From positions 1 through 64,000 of the forward strand of contig NZ_JAVHXT010000007.1 in NCBI RefSeq assembly GCF_031119335.1: a stretch of 64,000 bases of DNA, written 5' to 3'. The notes below the pieces were generated by a model, which saw only the letters and a program-made list of their open reading frames with translations, was not told where the DNA came from and searched no databases. The stretch's first letter is position 1. Each line of letters starts with the position of its first letter. Of this stretch, positions 54,876 to 63,596 are shown in pieces. Source of the DNA: Pedobacter sp. GTDB taxonomy: Bacteria; Bacteroidota; Bacteroidia; Sphingobacteriales; Sphingobacteriaceae. A program made the translations under genes and the position numbers.

Positions 54876-56881
54876 GACAGAAGATTTTCCTAATAATTTT
54901 TCTTTTAGCCAATAGTGCATGGGCACAAAAAGGCAGCTTCACACTAGCTTCTCCAGACGGAAGGCTTAAAGCATTAATTAATACAGATAAACGTATTGAT
55001 ATTTGCGTGCTTCAAGAAAAAGATACCGTTCTAAGGCCTTCAACAATTAAAATGGATATTGTTGGAAAACCTTCTTTTGGAACTAATCCGAAAGTTGTAA
55101 AGAGCATTTTTTCGAAAAATAAACGACAAAAAATAGAAAGCCCTTTTTATAAGAAAAGTACTATTTCGGACACTTATAATGAAGTAAGCCTTTCATTTAA
55201 AGGAAACTATAGCCTAACCGTTAGAGCTTATAATGAGGGGGTAGCTTATCATTTTTCGAGCTCTTTAAAAGAACCTTTTTTAGTTAAAAATGAAACTGCC
55301 GATTTTATTTTCCCCGACGATGCTAATGCCTATATCCCCTATGTAAAAGTGAGAGGTGCTGAACTAACGATGGAACGTCAGTTTAACAACTCTTTCGAAA
55401 ACACTTATACCTATGGGAAACTAACGGCTATGGATACGAATAGGCTTGCCTTTTTGCCTTTACTTATAGAAACAAAGAGCAAGAGAAAAGTACTGATTAC
55501 AGAAGCTGACCTAGAAGCATATCCAGGGATGTACCTCAGGAACATTGATAGAAAAAATAAGCTTTCGGCTGTATTTGCGCCCTATCCTAAAACTTTAGAA
55601 CACGGCGGCTATAACAAATTACAGTTATTAGTTAAAGAAAGAGAGCCTTACATTGCTAAAGTTTCGTCTCCTAGAAATTTTCCTTGGAGAATTATTTCCG
55701 TAGTAAAAAATGATGCAGAACTTCTAGATAATGATATGGTCTATAAATTGGCTTCTCCATCTAAAATTGATGATGTTTCATGGATAAAACCAGGAAAAGC
55801 AGCTTGGGATTGGTGGAATGCATGGAACTTATACGGCGTAGATTTTAGAGCCGGAATAAATACTGAAACCTATAAATACTATATTGATTTTGCATCAAAA
55901 AAAGGATTGGAATATGTAGTGATTGATGAAGGTTGGGCTGTAAACTTAAAGTTCGACCTCAAGCAAGTTGTATCAGCTATCAACCTACCAGAGCTAATCA
56001 ATTATGCTAAGCAAAAAAATGTGGGTATCATTTTATGGGCAGGATATTATGCTTTCGAAAAGGATATGGAAGAAGTTTGCAGGCATTACTCGGCTTTGGG
56101 AGTAAAGGGATTTAAAGTAGATTTTATGGATAGAGACGACCAGTTGATGGTGGATTTCTATTATAAAGCGGCAAAAACAGCAGCAAAGTATAAACTAATC
56201 CTTAACCTTCATGGTGCTTACAAACCTACCGGACTACAGAGAACGTATCCAAATGTGCTTAATTTTGAAGGCATACATGGTATGGAGCAAATGAAATGGG
56301 TAGATATCAAAACTGACCAAGTTACTTACGATGTTACTTTTCCATTTATCAGAATGGTAGCGGGGCCTGTAGATTATACACAAGGCGCAATGAGAAATGC
56401 ATCTAAGAACAACTACAGAGCAGTTAGTCAAGAAGCCATGAGCCAAGGTACCAGATGTAGACAATTAGCTTCCTATATCGTGTTTGATGCGCCACTAGCT
56501 ATGCTATGTGATAATCCAGTAAATTATGAGAAGGAAGAAGAAAGCATCTCATTTATTTCTAAAATACCAACCTTTTGGGACCAAACCTTTCCTTTAGAAA
56601 GTAAAATTGGAGAATACATTGTTATCGCCAGAAAAAAAGGTGATGACTGGTTTATAGGCGGCTTAAACAATTGGAACAAAAGAAGTATTAATTTGGACCT
56701 TTCGTTTCTAAATAAAGACGCTAAAGAAGTGGAAATTTTTGTTGATGGAATTAATGCTGACAGGGTTGCGAGAGACTACAAAAGAAAAAAAATCCAACTT
56801 TCAGAAAATAGAACTTTAAAAGTAGATATGGCACCAGGGGGTGGATTTGCCATAAAAATATCTACACTTAAGGTGAATTAA
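54872..56881 (+). CDS. GH97 glycoside hydrolase (retaining-type, alpha-galactosidase-like)
   Basis: A 669-residue exported enzyme; the signal peptide ends at ANSAWA|QKG. Domains: an N-terminal beta-sandwich (SFTLASPDGRLKALINTDK, about 22-290), a TIM barrel (KAAWDWWNAWNLYGVDF, YVVIDEGWA, GVKGFKVDFMDRDDQ) and a C-terminal beta domain. The Asp D417 in KVDFMDRDD fits the nucleophile of the retaining GH97 group (BtGH97b-type alpha-galactosidase), unlike the inverting SusB glucosidases that use Glu. The start overlaps the epimerase stop. Activity on alpha-galactosides is inferred from that residue. Confidence 0.9.
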   Translation: MRQKIFLIIFLLANSAWAQKGSFTLASPDGRLKALINTDKRIDICVLQEKDTVLRPSTIKMDIVGKPSFGTNPKVVKSIFSKNKRQKIESPFYKKSTISDTYNEVSLSFKGNYSLTVRAYNEGVAYHFSSSLKEPFLVKNETADFIFPDDANAYIPYVKVRGAELTMERQFNNSFENTYTYGKLTAMDTNRLAFLPLLIETKSKRKVLITEADLEAYPGMYLRNIDRKNKLSAVFAPYPKTLEHGGYNKLQLLVKEREPYIAKVSSPRNFPWRIISVVKNDAELLDNDMVYKLASPSKIDDVSWIKPGKAAWDWWNAWNLYGVDFRAGINTETYKYYIDFASKKGLEYVVIDEGWAVNLKFDLKQVVSAINLPELINYAKQKNVGIILWAGYYAFEKDMEEVCRHYSALGVKGFKVDFMDRDDQLMVDFYYKAAKTAAKYKLILNLHGAYKPTGLQRTYPNVLNFEGIHGMEQMKWVDIKTDQVTYDVTFPFIRMVAGPVDYTQGAMRNASKNNYRAVSQEAMSQGTRCRQLASYIVFDAPLAMLCDNPVNYEKEEESISFISKIPTFWDQTFPLESKIGEYIVIARKKGDDWFIGGLNNWNKRSINLDLSFLNKDAKEVEIFVDGINADRVARDYKRKKIQLSENRTLKVDMAPGGGFAIKISTLKVN

Positions 56882-57037
56882 CAATGATTATTTTTATCGC
56901 GGGGGGAAAATATTAAAACTCCTCTCGTGATAAATTTAATTTGAGATACACCTATATAATGCTGTTTAAATGACGTCCTAGTCTTCTACGCCGAAATATT
57001 GCATGCATTTACTTCTCTTAAGATACGGCAAAAAAAC

Positions 57038-57068
57038 AAAGGGATGTTCAAATTGAACATCCCTTTTC
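57038..57068 (+). terminator. Terminator after the GH97 gene (stem GGGATGTTCA)
   Basis: Arms AAAGGGATGTTCAA and TTGAACATCCCTTT are perfect inverted repeats followed by T residues. The same GGGATGTTCA stem occurs again at 57229-57260. Confidence 0.8.
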
Positions 57069-57228
57069 CTTTTCTAACTGACCCTGAAATAAATTTATTA
57101 CATAGCTTTCCGCTTCGCTACAGGTCAGCGTGACGAGATATTTGCGGTTCGTCTCCCGAAATAAACGGGACTAGCTTTTAGGAGCCTGTTGTAGTCGATT
57201 TATTTAATCGAAGTTGGGTTAGTAGCAG
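57069..57228. other. Intergenic repeat-like DNA between twin hairpins
   Basis: The 394-bp gap 56882-57275 has no gene. Between the two hairpins it holds a stem TCCCG-AAATAAA-CGGGA (about 57154-57170), like one inside the element at 51918-52043, and a CTGACCCTGAAATAAAT / CAGGTCAGCGTGACG stretch typical of small dispersed repeats. A stem around GTCGATTTATTTAATCGA is near 57193. Confidence 0.4.
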
Positions 57229-57260
57229 AAACGGGATGTTCATCTGAACATCCCGTTTTT
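57229..57260 (+). terminator. Second hairpin with the GGGATGTTCA stem
   Basis: Arms AAACGGGATGTTCA and TGAACATCCCGTTT with a TC loop, then a T run on the plus strand. It lies just beyond the stop of the minus-strand gene at 57276 and can probably work in both directions. Confidence 0.7.
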
Positions 57261-57275
57261 ATAATAAAACTCGTT

Positions 57276-58655
57276 TTAATTAACCCTCAAAGTTGCCGAG
57301 TTATACCTCACGCTTACTTTCACATTAGAAGCACCACCTCTACCAATTGTTCCAGTGTAATCTTTTCTAGAGCTGCTACCTCTATCATCGTCATCTCCCA
57401 CTCTTCTAGCATTTATACCCTCTCCTACTTTTAAACTTCCATATTGGGTATCTACATTTAAGCTGCCTCCATAGTTTGAGGCAAAACCTAACATTACGCT
57501 TAAATATTGTGCATCTATATTTACTATTTTACTACTTGCCTCTACCTTCTCTACAGACAACCTGCTGCCATATTGACCTTTGGCAGTCATGTTTCCAGTT
57601 AATCTTCCAACTCTAACTGCCGCATATTGAGCGGTAAGGCTTAAGTTATCAACTTGCTCAATATTTAAACCGCTACCATATTGTATCTTAATCCCTGCAT
57701 CTCCTTTAATCGCTCCTACTTTTACCGAAGCGTACTGTGCATCTAAATCTAAGTTACCACCTACTGAAGCAATAGTTAAACCACTGCCATATTGTTGTCT
57801 AATGCTTGCGTTTCTTTTCACATCACCAATACGTACAGTAGCGTATTGAGCGTTAAGGTTCAAATCTCCAATAGAGGCGATGGTTAATCCGCTACCATAT
57901 TGCTGTTTGATAGTTGCTTTATTCACATCTTGCAAATCAACACTAGTGTATTGTGCCGAAATAAAGTTATTGATATTGCTTAAATTTCCTGTAATTAGTT
58001 TTCCGTACTGTACCCTAAGCGATGTTGGTCCCGAAAAATCTGGTAATTCTACATTTCCGTATTGCTGCGAAGCAGTGAGTGCAGCGCTTGAAGGCAAATA
58101 GACGGTCATAAATATTTTCACTTCTCTACGCCATCTTTTACCGTTTCTGCTGCCATTTCCCCAATTACCATTTCTATCTTCCATTTGGGTTTTGAAAACA
58201 GCCTCATCACCATTCTTCGAACTCGAGATAGAAACATTGTCGATTAGCTTTTGGGCTTCATCTTCCGAGTTAGCAAATGCTCTAATGTCAGCATCAACTT
58301 TTACTTCATTTTTATCCCAGGTTTTAACAATAAGATTTCCATAGATATTAGAAATATTCACTTTCTCTCCCCTGCCCAAACCATAAGATTTTGAAAAAGA
58401 TTTTGTTCTTTGAGGATCATCGTACTGACCCTGTTGTGGAGTGGAAGTCGTATAGGTTTCCGTAAATGTTTCCGTCTTACCGTTTTTGGTTGATCTATGA
58501 CGGGTAGTGGTGGTTGACCTTGAAGTACTGTTACTATACGACTCAACTTGTGGTGTTGGAGGTGTTGGTGGCGTAGGCAGTGTACCGCCTACTTGTGCAC
58601 TTGCTTGCATAAGAACCCCAAAGAAGGTCGATATGCTAAATATGATTTTTTTCAT
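57276..58655 (-). CDS. Secreted QYG-repeat protein, DUF4097-like
   Basis: A 459-residue exported protein; signal peptide up to MQASA|QVG, then a Pro/Thr/Ser-rich low-complexity stretch (about 25-85). From residue 95 on (SKSYGLGRGEKVNISNIYGN) it looks like the beta-solenoid of DUF4097/DUF2807 proteins. Four to five units of about 36-37 residues repeat QYGSGLTIASIGDLNLNAQY style motifs in register, with alternating QYG and AQY. The C-terminal part is Arg/Asp/Ser-rich, then NVKVSVRYNSATLRVN. It is the last gene of the sigma factor operon, after a 93-bp gap. It could be a cell-surface target of that sigma factor. Confidence 0.75.
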   Translation of the reverse strand: MKKIIFSISTFFGVLMQASAQVGGTLPTPPTPPTPQVESYSNSTSRSTTTTRHRSTKNGKTETFTETYTTSTPQQGQYDDPQRTKSFSKSYGLGRGEKVNISNIYGNLIVKTWDKNEVKVDADIRAFANSEDEAQKLIDNVSISSSKNGDEAVFKTQMEDRNGNWGNGSRNGKRWRREVKIFMTVYLPSSAALTASQQYGNVELPDFSGPTSLRVQYGKLITGNLSNINNFISAQYTSVDLQDVNKATIKQQYGSGLTIASIGDLNLNAQYATVRIGDVKRNASIRQQYGSGLTIASVGGNLDLDAQYASVKVGAIKGDAGIKIQYGSGLNIEQVDNLSLTAQYAAVRVGRLTGNMTAKGQYGSRLSVEKVEASSKIVNIDAQYLSVMLGFASNYGGSLNVDTQYGSLKVGEGINARRVGDDDDRGSSSRKDYTGTIGRGGASNVKVSVRYNSATLRVN

Positions 58656-58748
58656 TTGCTTTAAATTGTTTTGAGTTTATTACTCGTTTGTTTGTTTAGA
58701 GCAAACCTGTTTCAAATACATTATAACCGACGTCGAACGAAATAAGTA

Positions 58749-59282
58749 TTAGATGGTTTTCTCCTCTTTTTTATATTGATTGACTTGATTGATAATATAT
58801 AATTGCTGACTAATCATCTGCAATTGTATCTCTAGATTTTTCATCATCGCTTTGCCCACCAAACCTTTATTAGGGCTTGTTTGTAATTGTTTTTTCAGTT
58901 CCTGATAGTCGTTATCTAACTTTCCCATATCAGCTATAAACTGTTTATAAAGTTCAGGATCTGCTCCCGCTAAAGTTTGCAGACTGTCTCTTTTTTCTTC
59001 GATTAAACTAGTGAACCTTACTTCCTTTTTACCCATCCCAGGGTTAACATCTGCAACCAAAATCTCAGCACTTGTTCTTTGGTATTGGTAGCCAAAATAA
59101 ACCCCTACTGTAAGCACCAACATTGCAGCAATACTCATCCATTGATACATTCCAAAGGTCTTTTTAACTGGCTTTTTTTTATCCAATTCGGCTTCTATTT
59201 TGCTCCACAGCACATCCGATGGACCTTTTACCTCAAATTCTCTTTTGTTGTCTTTTACAAACCCCTCTAATTTATTGCTCAT
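58749..59282 (-). CDS. Membrane-anchored partner of the ECF sigma factor (probable anti-sigma)
   Basis: A 177-residue protein: a cytoplasmic start (LEGFVKDNKREFEVKGPSD, LWSKIEAELDKKKPVKK), one membrane helix (WMSIAAMLVLTVGVYFGY, about 48-66) and a periplasmic helical tail rich in Gln and Lys. No zinc-binding anti-sigma motif is seen. Its start overlaps the sigma gene stop (ATGA), the usual arrangement of sigma and anti-sigma. Its role is therefore inferred from position and topology. Confidence 0.7.
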   Translation of the reverse strand: MSNKLEGFVKDNKREFEVKGPSDVLWSKIEAELDKKKPVKKTFGMYQWMSIAAMLVLTVGVYFGYQYQRTSAEILVADVNPGMGKKEVRFTSLIEEKRDSLQTLAGADPELYKQFIADMGKLDNDYQELKKQLQTSPNKGLVGKAMMKNLEIQLQMISQQLYIINQVNQYKKEEKTI

Positions 59283-59830
59283 CTTGCTACTCCTTTCGTT
59301 ACTAATAAACTATTCAACTTTCTTTTTGCTCGCATATACTGTGTACGCGATGTATTTTCTGTTATTTTTAAAATATGTGCAATTTCTTCGTGGTCGTACC
59401 CTTCAAAAAGGTATAAACTTAACACCACTCTATAGCCATCAGGTAGTTCAGCCATTGCACTCTTTATAGCTTCTACCTTTAAATGTGTTTCTTCAAAATC
59501 TGGCGTTGGTTCATCTGGCACATCTACCTCATCTACACTAACGGTTTCCATTTTTCGCTTACGCAAATAATTAATAGACCTGTTAATCACGATTTGTTTT
59601 AACCACAACCCAAAAGTTGTTTCCTGTCTAAAATCCGCAATGCGATTAAAAGCATCTAAAAAAGCTTCCTGCAAAACATCTTCAGCTTCGGCATCGTCAT
59701 TCACAATTCGCAGTGCCACGTTGTACATAGCCGTAGCATACAGCTTGTAAATTTCAAATTGTGCTTTCCGACTGCCGTTGCGGCATTCGTTTACTAAATC
59801 TGCATGCTTGTCTATGTAAACTGTTTCCAA
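59279..59830 (-). CDS. ECF-type RNA polymerase sigma factor
   Basis: A 183-residue sigma-70 family protein with region 2 (AMYNVALRIVNDDAEAEDVL, QEAFLDAFNRI, FGLWLKQIVINRSINYLRKR) and region 4 (MAELPDGYRVVLSLYLFEGY, HEEIAHILKITENTSRTQYM). No ATG is available before region 2, and a TTG at 59830 is the best start. It probably directs its own operon, including the QYG-repeat protein. The signal is unknown. The gap 59831-60144 (314 bp) upstream shows a -7 element for the next gene and otherwise nothing. Confidence 0.92.
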   Translation of the reverse strand: METVYIDKHADLVNECRNGSRKAQFEIYKLYATAMYNVALRIVNDDAEAEDVLQEAFLDAFNRIADFRQETTFGLWLKQIVINRSINYLRKRKMETVSVDEVDVPDEPTPDFEETHLKVEAIKSAMAELPDGYRVVLSLYLFEGYDHEEIAHILKITENTSRTQYMRAKRKLNSLLVTKGVAR

Positions 59831-60117
59831 ATTTTAAACATTCTCTAAAGCGTTCTAATCAAAAGACAACGTGGTTTTCAAAACGTTGCACCGTGCTACA
59901 AAAATATTTTATTTGTTTTAGGAAAAGCAGTTTCATTGTTACTATTTTCGGAGTTCTGCTTTACGCTGTAATCCTTGTATCCCTCTCCCGCTAGTTCAAA
60001 TGTAGATAAACTGAAAGATAAATCTCACCATTATAAATTTCTCATTCACCTTCAATAACGTAACCCAGACTCTCTCATATTTTACCTTCCTGAGACTAAG
60101 CTTTTTCTGCTAACATC

Positions 60118-60125
60118 TACCTTTG
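60118..60125 (+). promoter_or_regulatory. Candidate -7 element for the FrnE-like gene
   Basis: TACCTTTG fits TAnnTTTG and ends 19 nt before the ATG at 60145. A -33 TTTG is not evident. It lies in the 314-bp gap 59831-60144, in which no other feature is supported. Confidence 0.4.
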
Positions 60126-60144
60126 TGTAATTAAATAGAAAGAA

Positions 60145-60861
60145 ATGAAAATAGAAATATGGTCTGATGTGATGTGTCCTTTCTGCTACATAGGCAAAAG
60201 ACATTTAGAACAAGCATTGGCAGATCTTCCTTTTCAAAAAGATATCGAGATTGATTGGAAAAGTTACCAACTTAACCCAGCATATAAAAACGAGAATAGC
60301 GAAAGTTTGTACGATTACCTTTCAACCAACAAAGGCATCAGTTTAGCGCAAGCCAAGCAAATGACAACCCAAGTTGCAGAAATGGCTAATAATGTGGGTT
60401 TAAAACTTGATTTTGAGAAGAGTATTCCAGCTAATTCTTTTAATGCACATCGGTTAATACATTTTGCTGCAAGCAAAGGCAAGCAAGATTTAGCAGAAGA
60501 AGAATTATTTAAAGCTCATTTTGAAGATGCGAAGAATATTGACGATGTAAATGCGCTTTTAGATATAGCTACTAACTTAGGTTTAGATAGAAATGAAACA
60601 AAATCTGTTTTAGAAAGCAATGCTTTTGAAGAAGAAGTGAGGTACGATATTTACGAAAGCCAGCAATTAGGTGTTAGAGGCGTCCCATTTTTTGTGATGG
60701 ACAGAAAGTATGCACTATCAGGAGCGCAGCCTGTAGATGCGTTTAAACAAACGATTACGCAAAGTTATAACGAATGGAAAGTAGCACAAGAAAATTCATC
60801 CTTAAAAAGTTTAAATACAACGGATGCTAATAGTTGCGATGAGAATGGTTGTGAGGTATAG
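60145..60861 (+). CDS. DsbA-family oxidoreductase, FrnE-like
   Basis: A 238-residue cytoplasmic thioredoxin-fold protein. The active site CPFC is at residues 11-14 (IEIWSDVMCPFCYIGKRHLE); FNAHRLIHFAASKGKQ, the helical insert and RGVPFFVMDRKYALSGAQP are typical of the FrnE/2-hydroxychromene isomerase-like group. The C-terminal tail has two more Cys (NSCDENGCEV), as in some FrnE proteins. It probably acts as a disulphide isomerase or reductase in stress. It converges with prc, with a terminator between. Confidence 0.88.
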   Translation: MKIEIWSDVMCPFCYIGKRHLEQALADLPFQKDIEIDWKSYQLNPAYKNENSESLYDYLSTNKGISLAQAKQMTTQVAEMANNVGLKLDFEKSIPANSFNAHRLIHFAASKGKQDLAEEELFKAHFEDAKNIDDVNALLDIATNLGLDRNETKSVLESNAFEEEVRYDIYESQQLGVRGVPFFVMDRKYALSGAQPVDAFKQTITQSYNEWKVAQENSSLKSLNTTDANSCDENGCEV

Positions 60862-60881
60862 AGACCGACGTTAATGATTCA

Positions 60882-60899
60882 TGCCTCGCAATGAAGGCA
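60882..60899. repeat. Fragment matching the right end of the MITE-like element
   Basis: TGCCTCGCAATGAAGGCA matches 52029-52046 (right end of the element and flank) at 17 of 18 positions. No left end is present, so it is an isolated end or chance remnant. Confidence 0.45.
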
Positions 60900-60905
60900 A
60901 ATTAT

Positions 60906-60943
60906 AAAAAAAAGGCGATTAGAAATTCTAATCGCCTTTTTTT
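60906..60943. terminator. Bidirectional terminator between the FrnE-like gene and prc
   Basis: Stem AAAAAAAGGCGATTAGAA / TTCTAATCGCCTTTTTTT with A and T runs on either side, suited to stop both convergent genes. Confidence 0.85.
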
Positions 60944-60959
60944 AATTTGTTGCTTACTA

Positions 60960-63191
60960 TTATTTATTCAAAGGAGCCAACTTATTTGTGTTTTTGCTCA
61001 GCTTCGAGCTTTCGGTTTGCTTCATGAAATCAACCATGATATTCATGCTTTCATCCTCAATAAAATCAGAAGCTTCTTGTTTCGGTGTTTTCTCTCCTTT
61101 TTTAAGTGGAGCTAATCCTTTTTCTGCTCTAACTTGGTTTAACCTTGCCAAAGATTTAGCTTCCAGCGCCTCACGTTCTGCTTTTAATTTCGTTTCATTT
61201 AAAGTTACCGAAGTTTCGTTTTCTCTTTTCTTGCTTTCAGCGATGTCTTCTTTCAGCATTTTGTAATCTAGCGATTTCGTCATACGTTTTTCGTGTAACT
61301 TATTCAGATTAACCTTAATCGCATTCAAATCATAAACAGTGTTATAAGTTGATGGATTTACCACATCGAAAGGCAAAGCAGAAGGCTCGGTGTCTTCTCC
61401 AATTTTATCTAACGGATAGATAGATGGGAAATTCACATCAGGGATTACACCTTTATGCTGTGTACTGTTTCCGCTTACACGGTAAAACTTAGCCATAGTT
61501 AAGTTAATTTGACCTAACTGAGGCACACCATTTTTATCTACAATAGTTACTGTTGGAGAGTTAAGATCTTTCTTCGCTGCTTTTTTCTCGTCTTCGTTCT
61601 TTTTAAACAATGCCGCCAACTTTTGCAGCATCGAAGAGTTCATTAAAGAGTTTAGATCGATAGAAGACTGAACCGTTCCTTTTCCATAAGATTGGGTTCC
61701 CATTACAATGCCACGTCCATAATCTTGTATCGCACCAGCGAAAATTTCAGAAGCAGAAGCACTTAATCTGTCAATCATTACCCCAAGAGGTCCATCCCAA
61801 GTAATGGCATTGTCTTCATCTTTATAAACTTTTACACTATTTCTGTAATCCTTAACCTGCACTACAGGGCCTTTGCCAATAAATAAACCAGAAAGTTCAA
61901 TCGCTTCGTTTAAAGAACCACCACCGTTTGCCCTAAGGTCAACCACAATAGCATCAACCTTGTCCATGTTTTTAAGTGTGTCAATCAATAAACGAACATC
62001 TCTAGTGGTGCTCTTATAGTTCGGATCTCCGGCATTTGCAGCTTTAAAATCTGCATAAAAAGCAGGAATTTTAATCACCCCAATTTTGTAAGGTTTGCCA
62101 TCATTCTCTACAGTTTTTACAATCTTTTTAGCCGATTGCTCAGCTAAGATGATCTTCTCTCTTACCAAGGTAATAATTTGCGGCTTAGATGAAAGTTCTT
62201 GTCCCGAAGGAATAACTTTTAAACGAACTGTGGTACCTTTTGGCCCCTTGATTTTAGATACTGCGTTATCAATTCTCCATCCAATAATATCCTCAAATTC
62301 ACCATCGGTACCTTGCGCAACAGCAATGATTTTATCGCCAGCGTTAAGCTTTTTGCTTTTAAAAGCAGGACCACCAGGCATTACAGAGGCAATTTTGGTC
62401 ACTTCATTTTCAGATTGTAAAACAGCGCCAATACCTTCCAACGAACGCGACATTTCTTGGTTAAAGGCTTCAGCATTACGTGGGTTAAAATAGTTGGTAT
62501 GCGGATCAATAGCTTCGGTAAATGAGTCCATCAAGATTTGAAATACATCCTGATTGTTGAATTTTGCCGCTTGAGATTTTAGGTTGGTATAACGTTTAGT
62601 TAACGTTTCCACATTTTTCGCTTCGTCTGTACCAGCAATCTTAAGGTTTACCAGCTCATATTTCACACGTTTTTTCCAAATTTCGTCTAGCTCAGCTTTG
62701 CTTTTGGTCCAGGGAAGTTTTTCCCTATCGTAAACATAAGTGTCGTTTTGACTAAAATCGTACTTGTTCTTAATCTGAGAAACGGAATAATCTACACGCT
62801 CATTATATCGCTTTAAATAAACATTAAAAATGTAGAAAGGCGTACTAAGATCCCCAATTCTTAAATCGTCATCTAAGCTGTGTCTGTTAGCTTCAAATTC
62901 TTTGATATCACTTTCTAAGAAGTAATATTTAGACGGGTCTAAGGCTTTGATGTATCTATCAAAAATAATCGATGAGATCGAATCGTTTAGCTTTATCTTC
63001 TTGTAGTTATAATTCTCAATTAACCCCACTACTTCTTTAGCTACCAAACTTTGTTGCTCGTCTGGTTTTATGTTCGAAATACCATCTACCGGTTTTTGGG
63101 CCTTTGGCGAGGCTGTGCAGGCTAAAACTGCAGCGGTAAAGGTAATGGCAAATATTCTTTTCAGCATTTCTCTAACTGTTTTAAAATCCAT
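60960..63191 (-). CDS. prc: Carboxy-terminal processing protease Prc/Tsp
   Basis: A 743-residue exported serine protease of the S41 family. An N-terminal helical domain (DRYIKALDPSKYYFLESDI), a PDZ domain (about 240-325; EGIGAVLQSENEVTKIASVM, PGGPAFKSKKLNAGDKIIAV) and the protease core (VVDLRANGGGSLNEAIELSG, LSASASEIFAGAIQDYGRG, QSYGKGTVQS) give a Ser/Lys dyad near residues 478 and 502. A lipobox-like VLACTAS ends the signal sequence. I chose the ATG at 63191; one at 63167 (MLKRIFAITF) is also possible. It degrades or trims periplasmic proteins at their C-termini. Confidence 0.94.
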   Translation of the reverse strand: MDFKTVREMLKRIFAITFTAAVLACTASPKAQKPVDGISNIKPDEQQSLVAKEVVGLIENYNYKKIKLNDSISSIIFDRYIKALDPSKYYFLESDIKEFEANRHSLDDDLRIGDLSTPFYIFNVYLKRYNERVDYSVSQIKNKYDFSQNDTYVYDREKLPWTKSKAELDEIWKKRVKYELVNLKIAGTDEAKNVETLTKRYTNLKSQAAKFNNQDVFQILMDSFTEAIDPHTNYFNPRNAEAFNQEMSRSLEGIGAVLQSENEVTKIASVMPGGPAFKSKKLNAGDKIIAVAQGTDGEFEDIIGWRIDNAVSKIKGPKGTTVRLKVIPSGQELSSKPQIITLVREKIILAEQSAKKIVKTVENDGKPYKIGVIKIPAFYADFKAANAGDPNYKSTTRDVRLLIDTLKNMDKVDAIVVDLRANGGGSLNEAIELSGLFIGKGPVVQVKDYRNSVKVYKDEDNAITWDGPLGVMIDRLSASASEIFAGAIQDYGRGIVMGTQSYGKGTVQSSIDLNSLMNSSMLQKLAALFKKNEDEKKAAKKDLNSPTVTIVDKNGVPQLGQINLTMAKFYRVSGNSTQHKGVIPDVNFPSIYPLDKIGEDTEPSALPFDVVNPSTYNTVYDLNAIKVNLNKLHEKRMTKSLDYKMLKEDIAESKKRENETSVTLNETKLKAEREALEAKSLARLNQVRAEKGLAPLKKGEKTPKQEASDFIEDESMNIMVDFMKQTESSKLSKNTNKLAPLNK

Positions 63192-63237
63192 TCTTATAAA
63201 ATCATTATCCAATATGATACCAATTTCTTAAATAAAC

Positions 63238-63270
63238 AAAAAAGATACAGTTTTAGTCTGTATCTTTTTT
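63238..63270 (-). terminator. Terminator after the LuxR-type gene
   Basis: Stem AAAAAAGATACAG / CTGTATCTTTTTT with a 7-nt loop, in the gap between the LuxR-type gene (stop 63296) and prc. Confidence 0.8.
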
Positions 63271-63295
63271 GTAAAGATTGTAAAAAGAACGGGAT

Positions 63296-63514
63296 CTATC
63301 TTACTAAATTGTTTTTCATTGCCAAAACAACCAGCCCCACAATACTTTTCACTTTTGTTTTCTTGAAGATATTCTTTCGATGCGTTTCTACCGTTCTCTT
63401 ACTGATGCTCAGATGTGCGGCAATATCTTCGTTACTATACTCTTGTGTAATTAAACGAATAATTTCTAGTTCGCGAGCACTTAACAGCGCCGCAAGGTTT
63501 GTTTTAGGTTTCAT
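63296..63514 (-). CDS. Short LuxR-type DNA-binding protein
   Basis: A 72-residue protein consisting almost only of a LuxR/GerE helix-turn-helix domain: LSARELEIIRLITQEYSNEDI, AAHLSISKRTVETHRKNIFK, KTKVKSIVGLVVLA. It lacks a receiver or sensor domain, so it may be a stand-alone regulator or the split-off output part of a TPR sensor. The TPR gene lies just upstream on the same strand (82 bp gap). Confidence 0.85.
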   Translation of the reverse strand: MKPKTNLAALLSARELEIIRLITQEYSNEDIAAHLSISKRTVETHRKNIFKKTKVKSIVGLVVLAMKNNLVR

Positions 63515-63596
63515 GAGAGAGGGCTTTATTTAGATAAAATTAGAGAACAAGAAAATCAGGTTAATACCCAGAAATAGGTATTTTACGTAAATTCGA

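Noticed and set aside
34830-56881. Reading the locus as a standard sialic-acid utilisation (nan) locus
   Set aside because: No sialidase, no N-acetylneuraminate lyase and no NanM-type mutarotase are seen; the epimerase and esterases alone do not prove it.
57400-58000. CRISPR-like or other tandem DNA repeat
   Set aside because: The repeated bases encode the in-frame QYG/AQY protein repeats and vary at codon third positions.
59761-59994. 77-codon frame overlapping the sigma factor start
   Set aside because: Antisense to the sigma gene, no family match, and no promoter for it.
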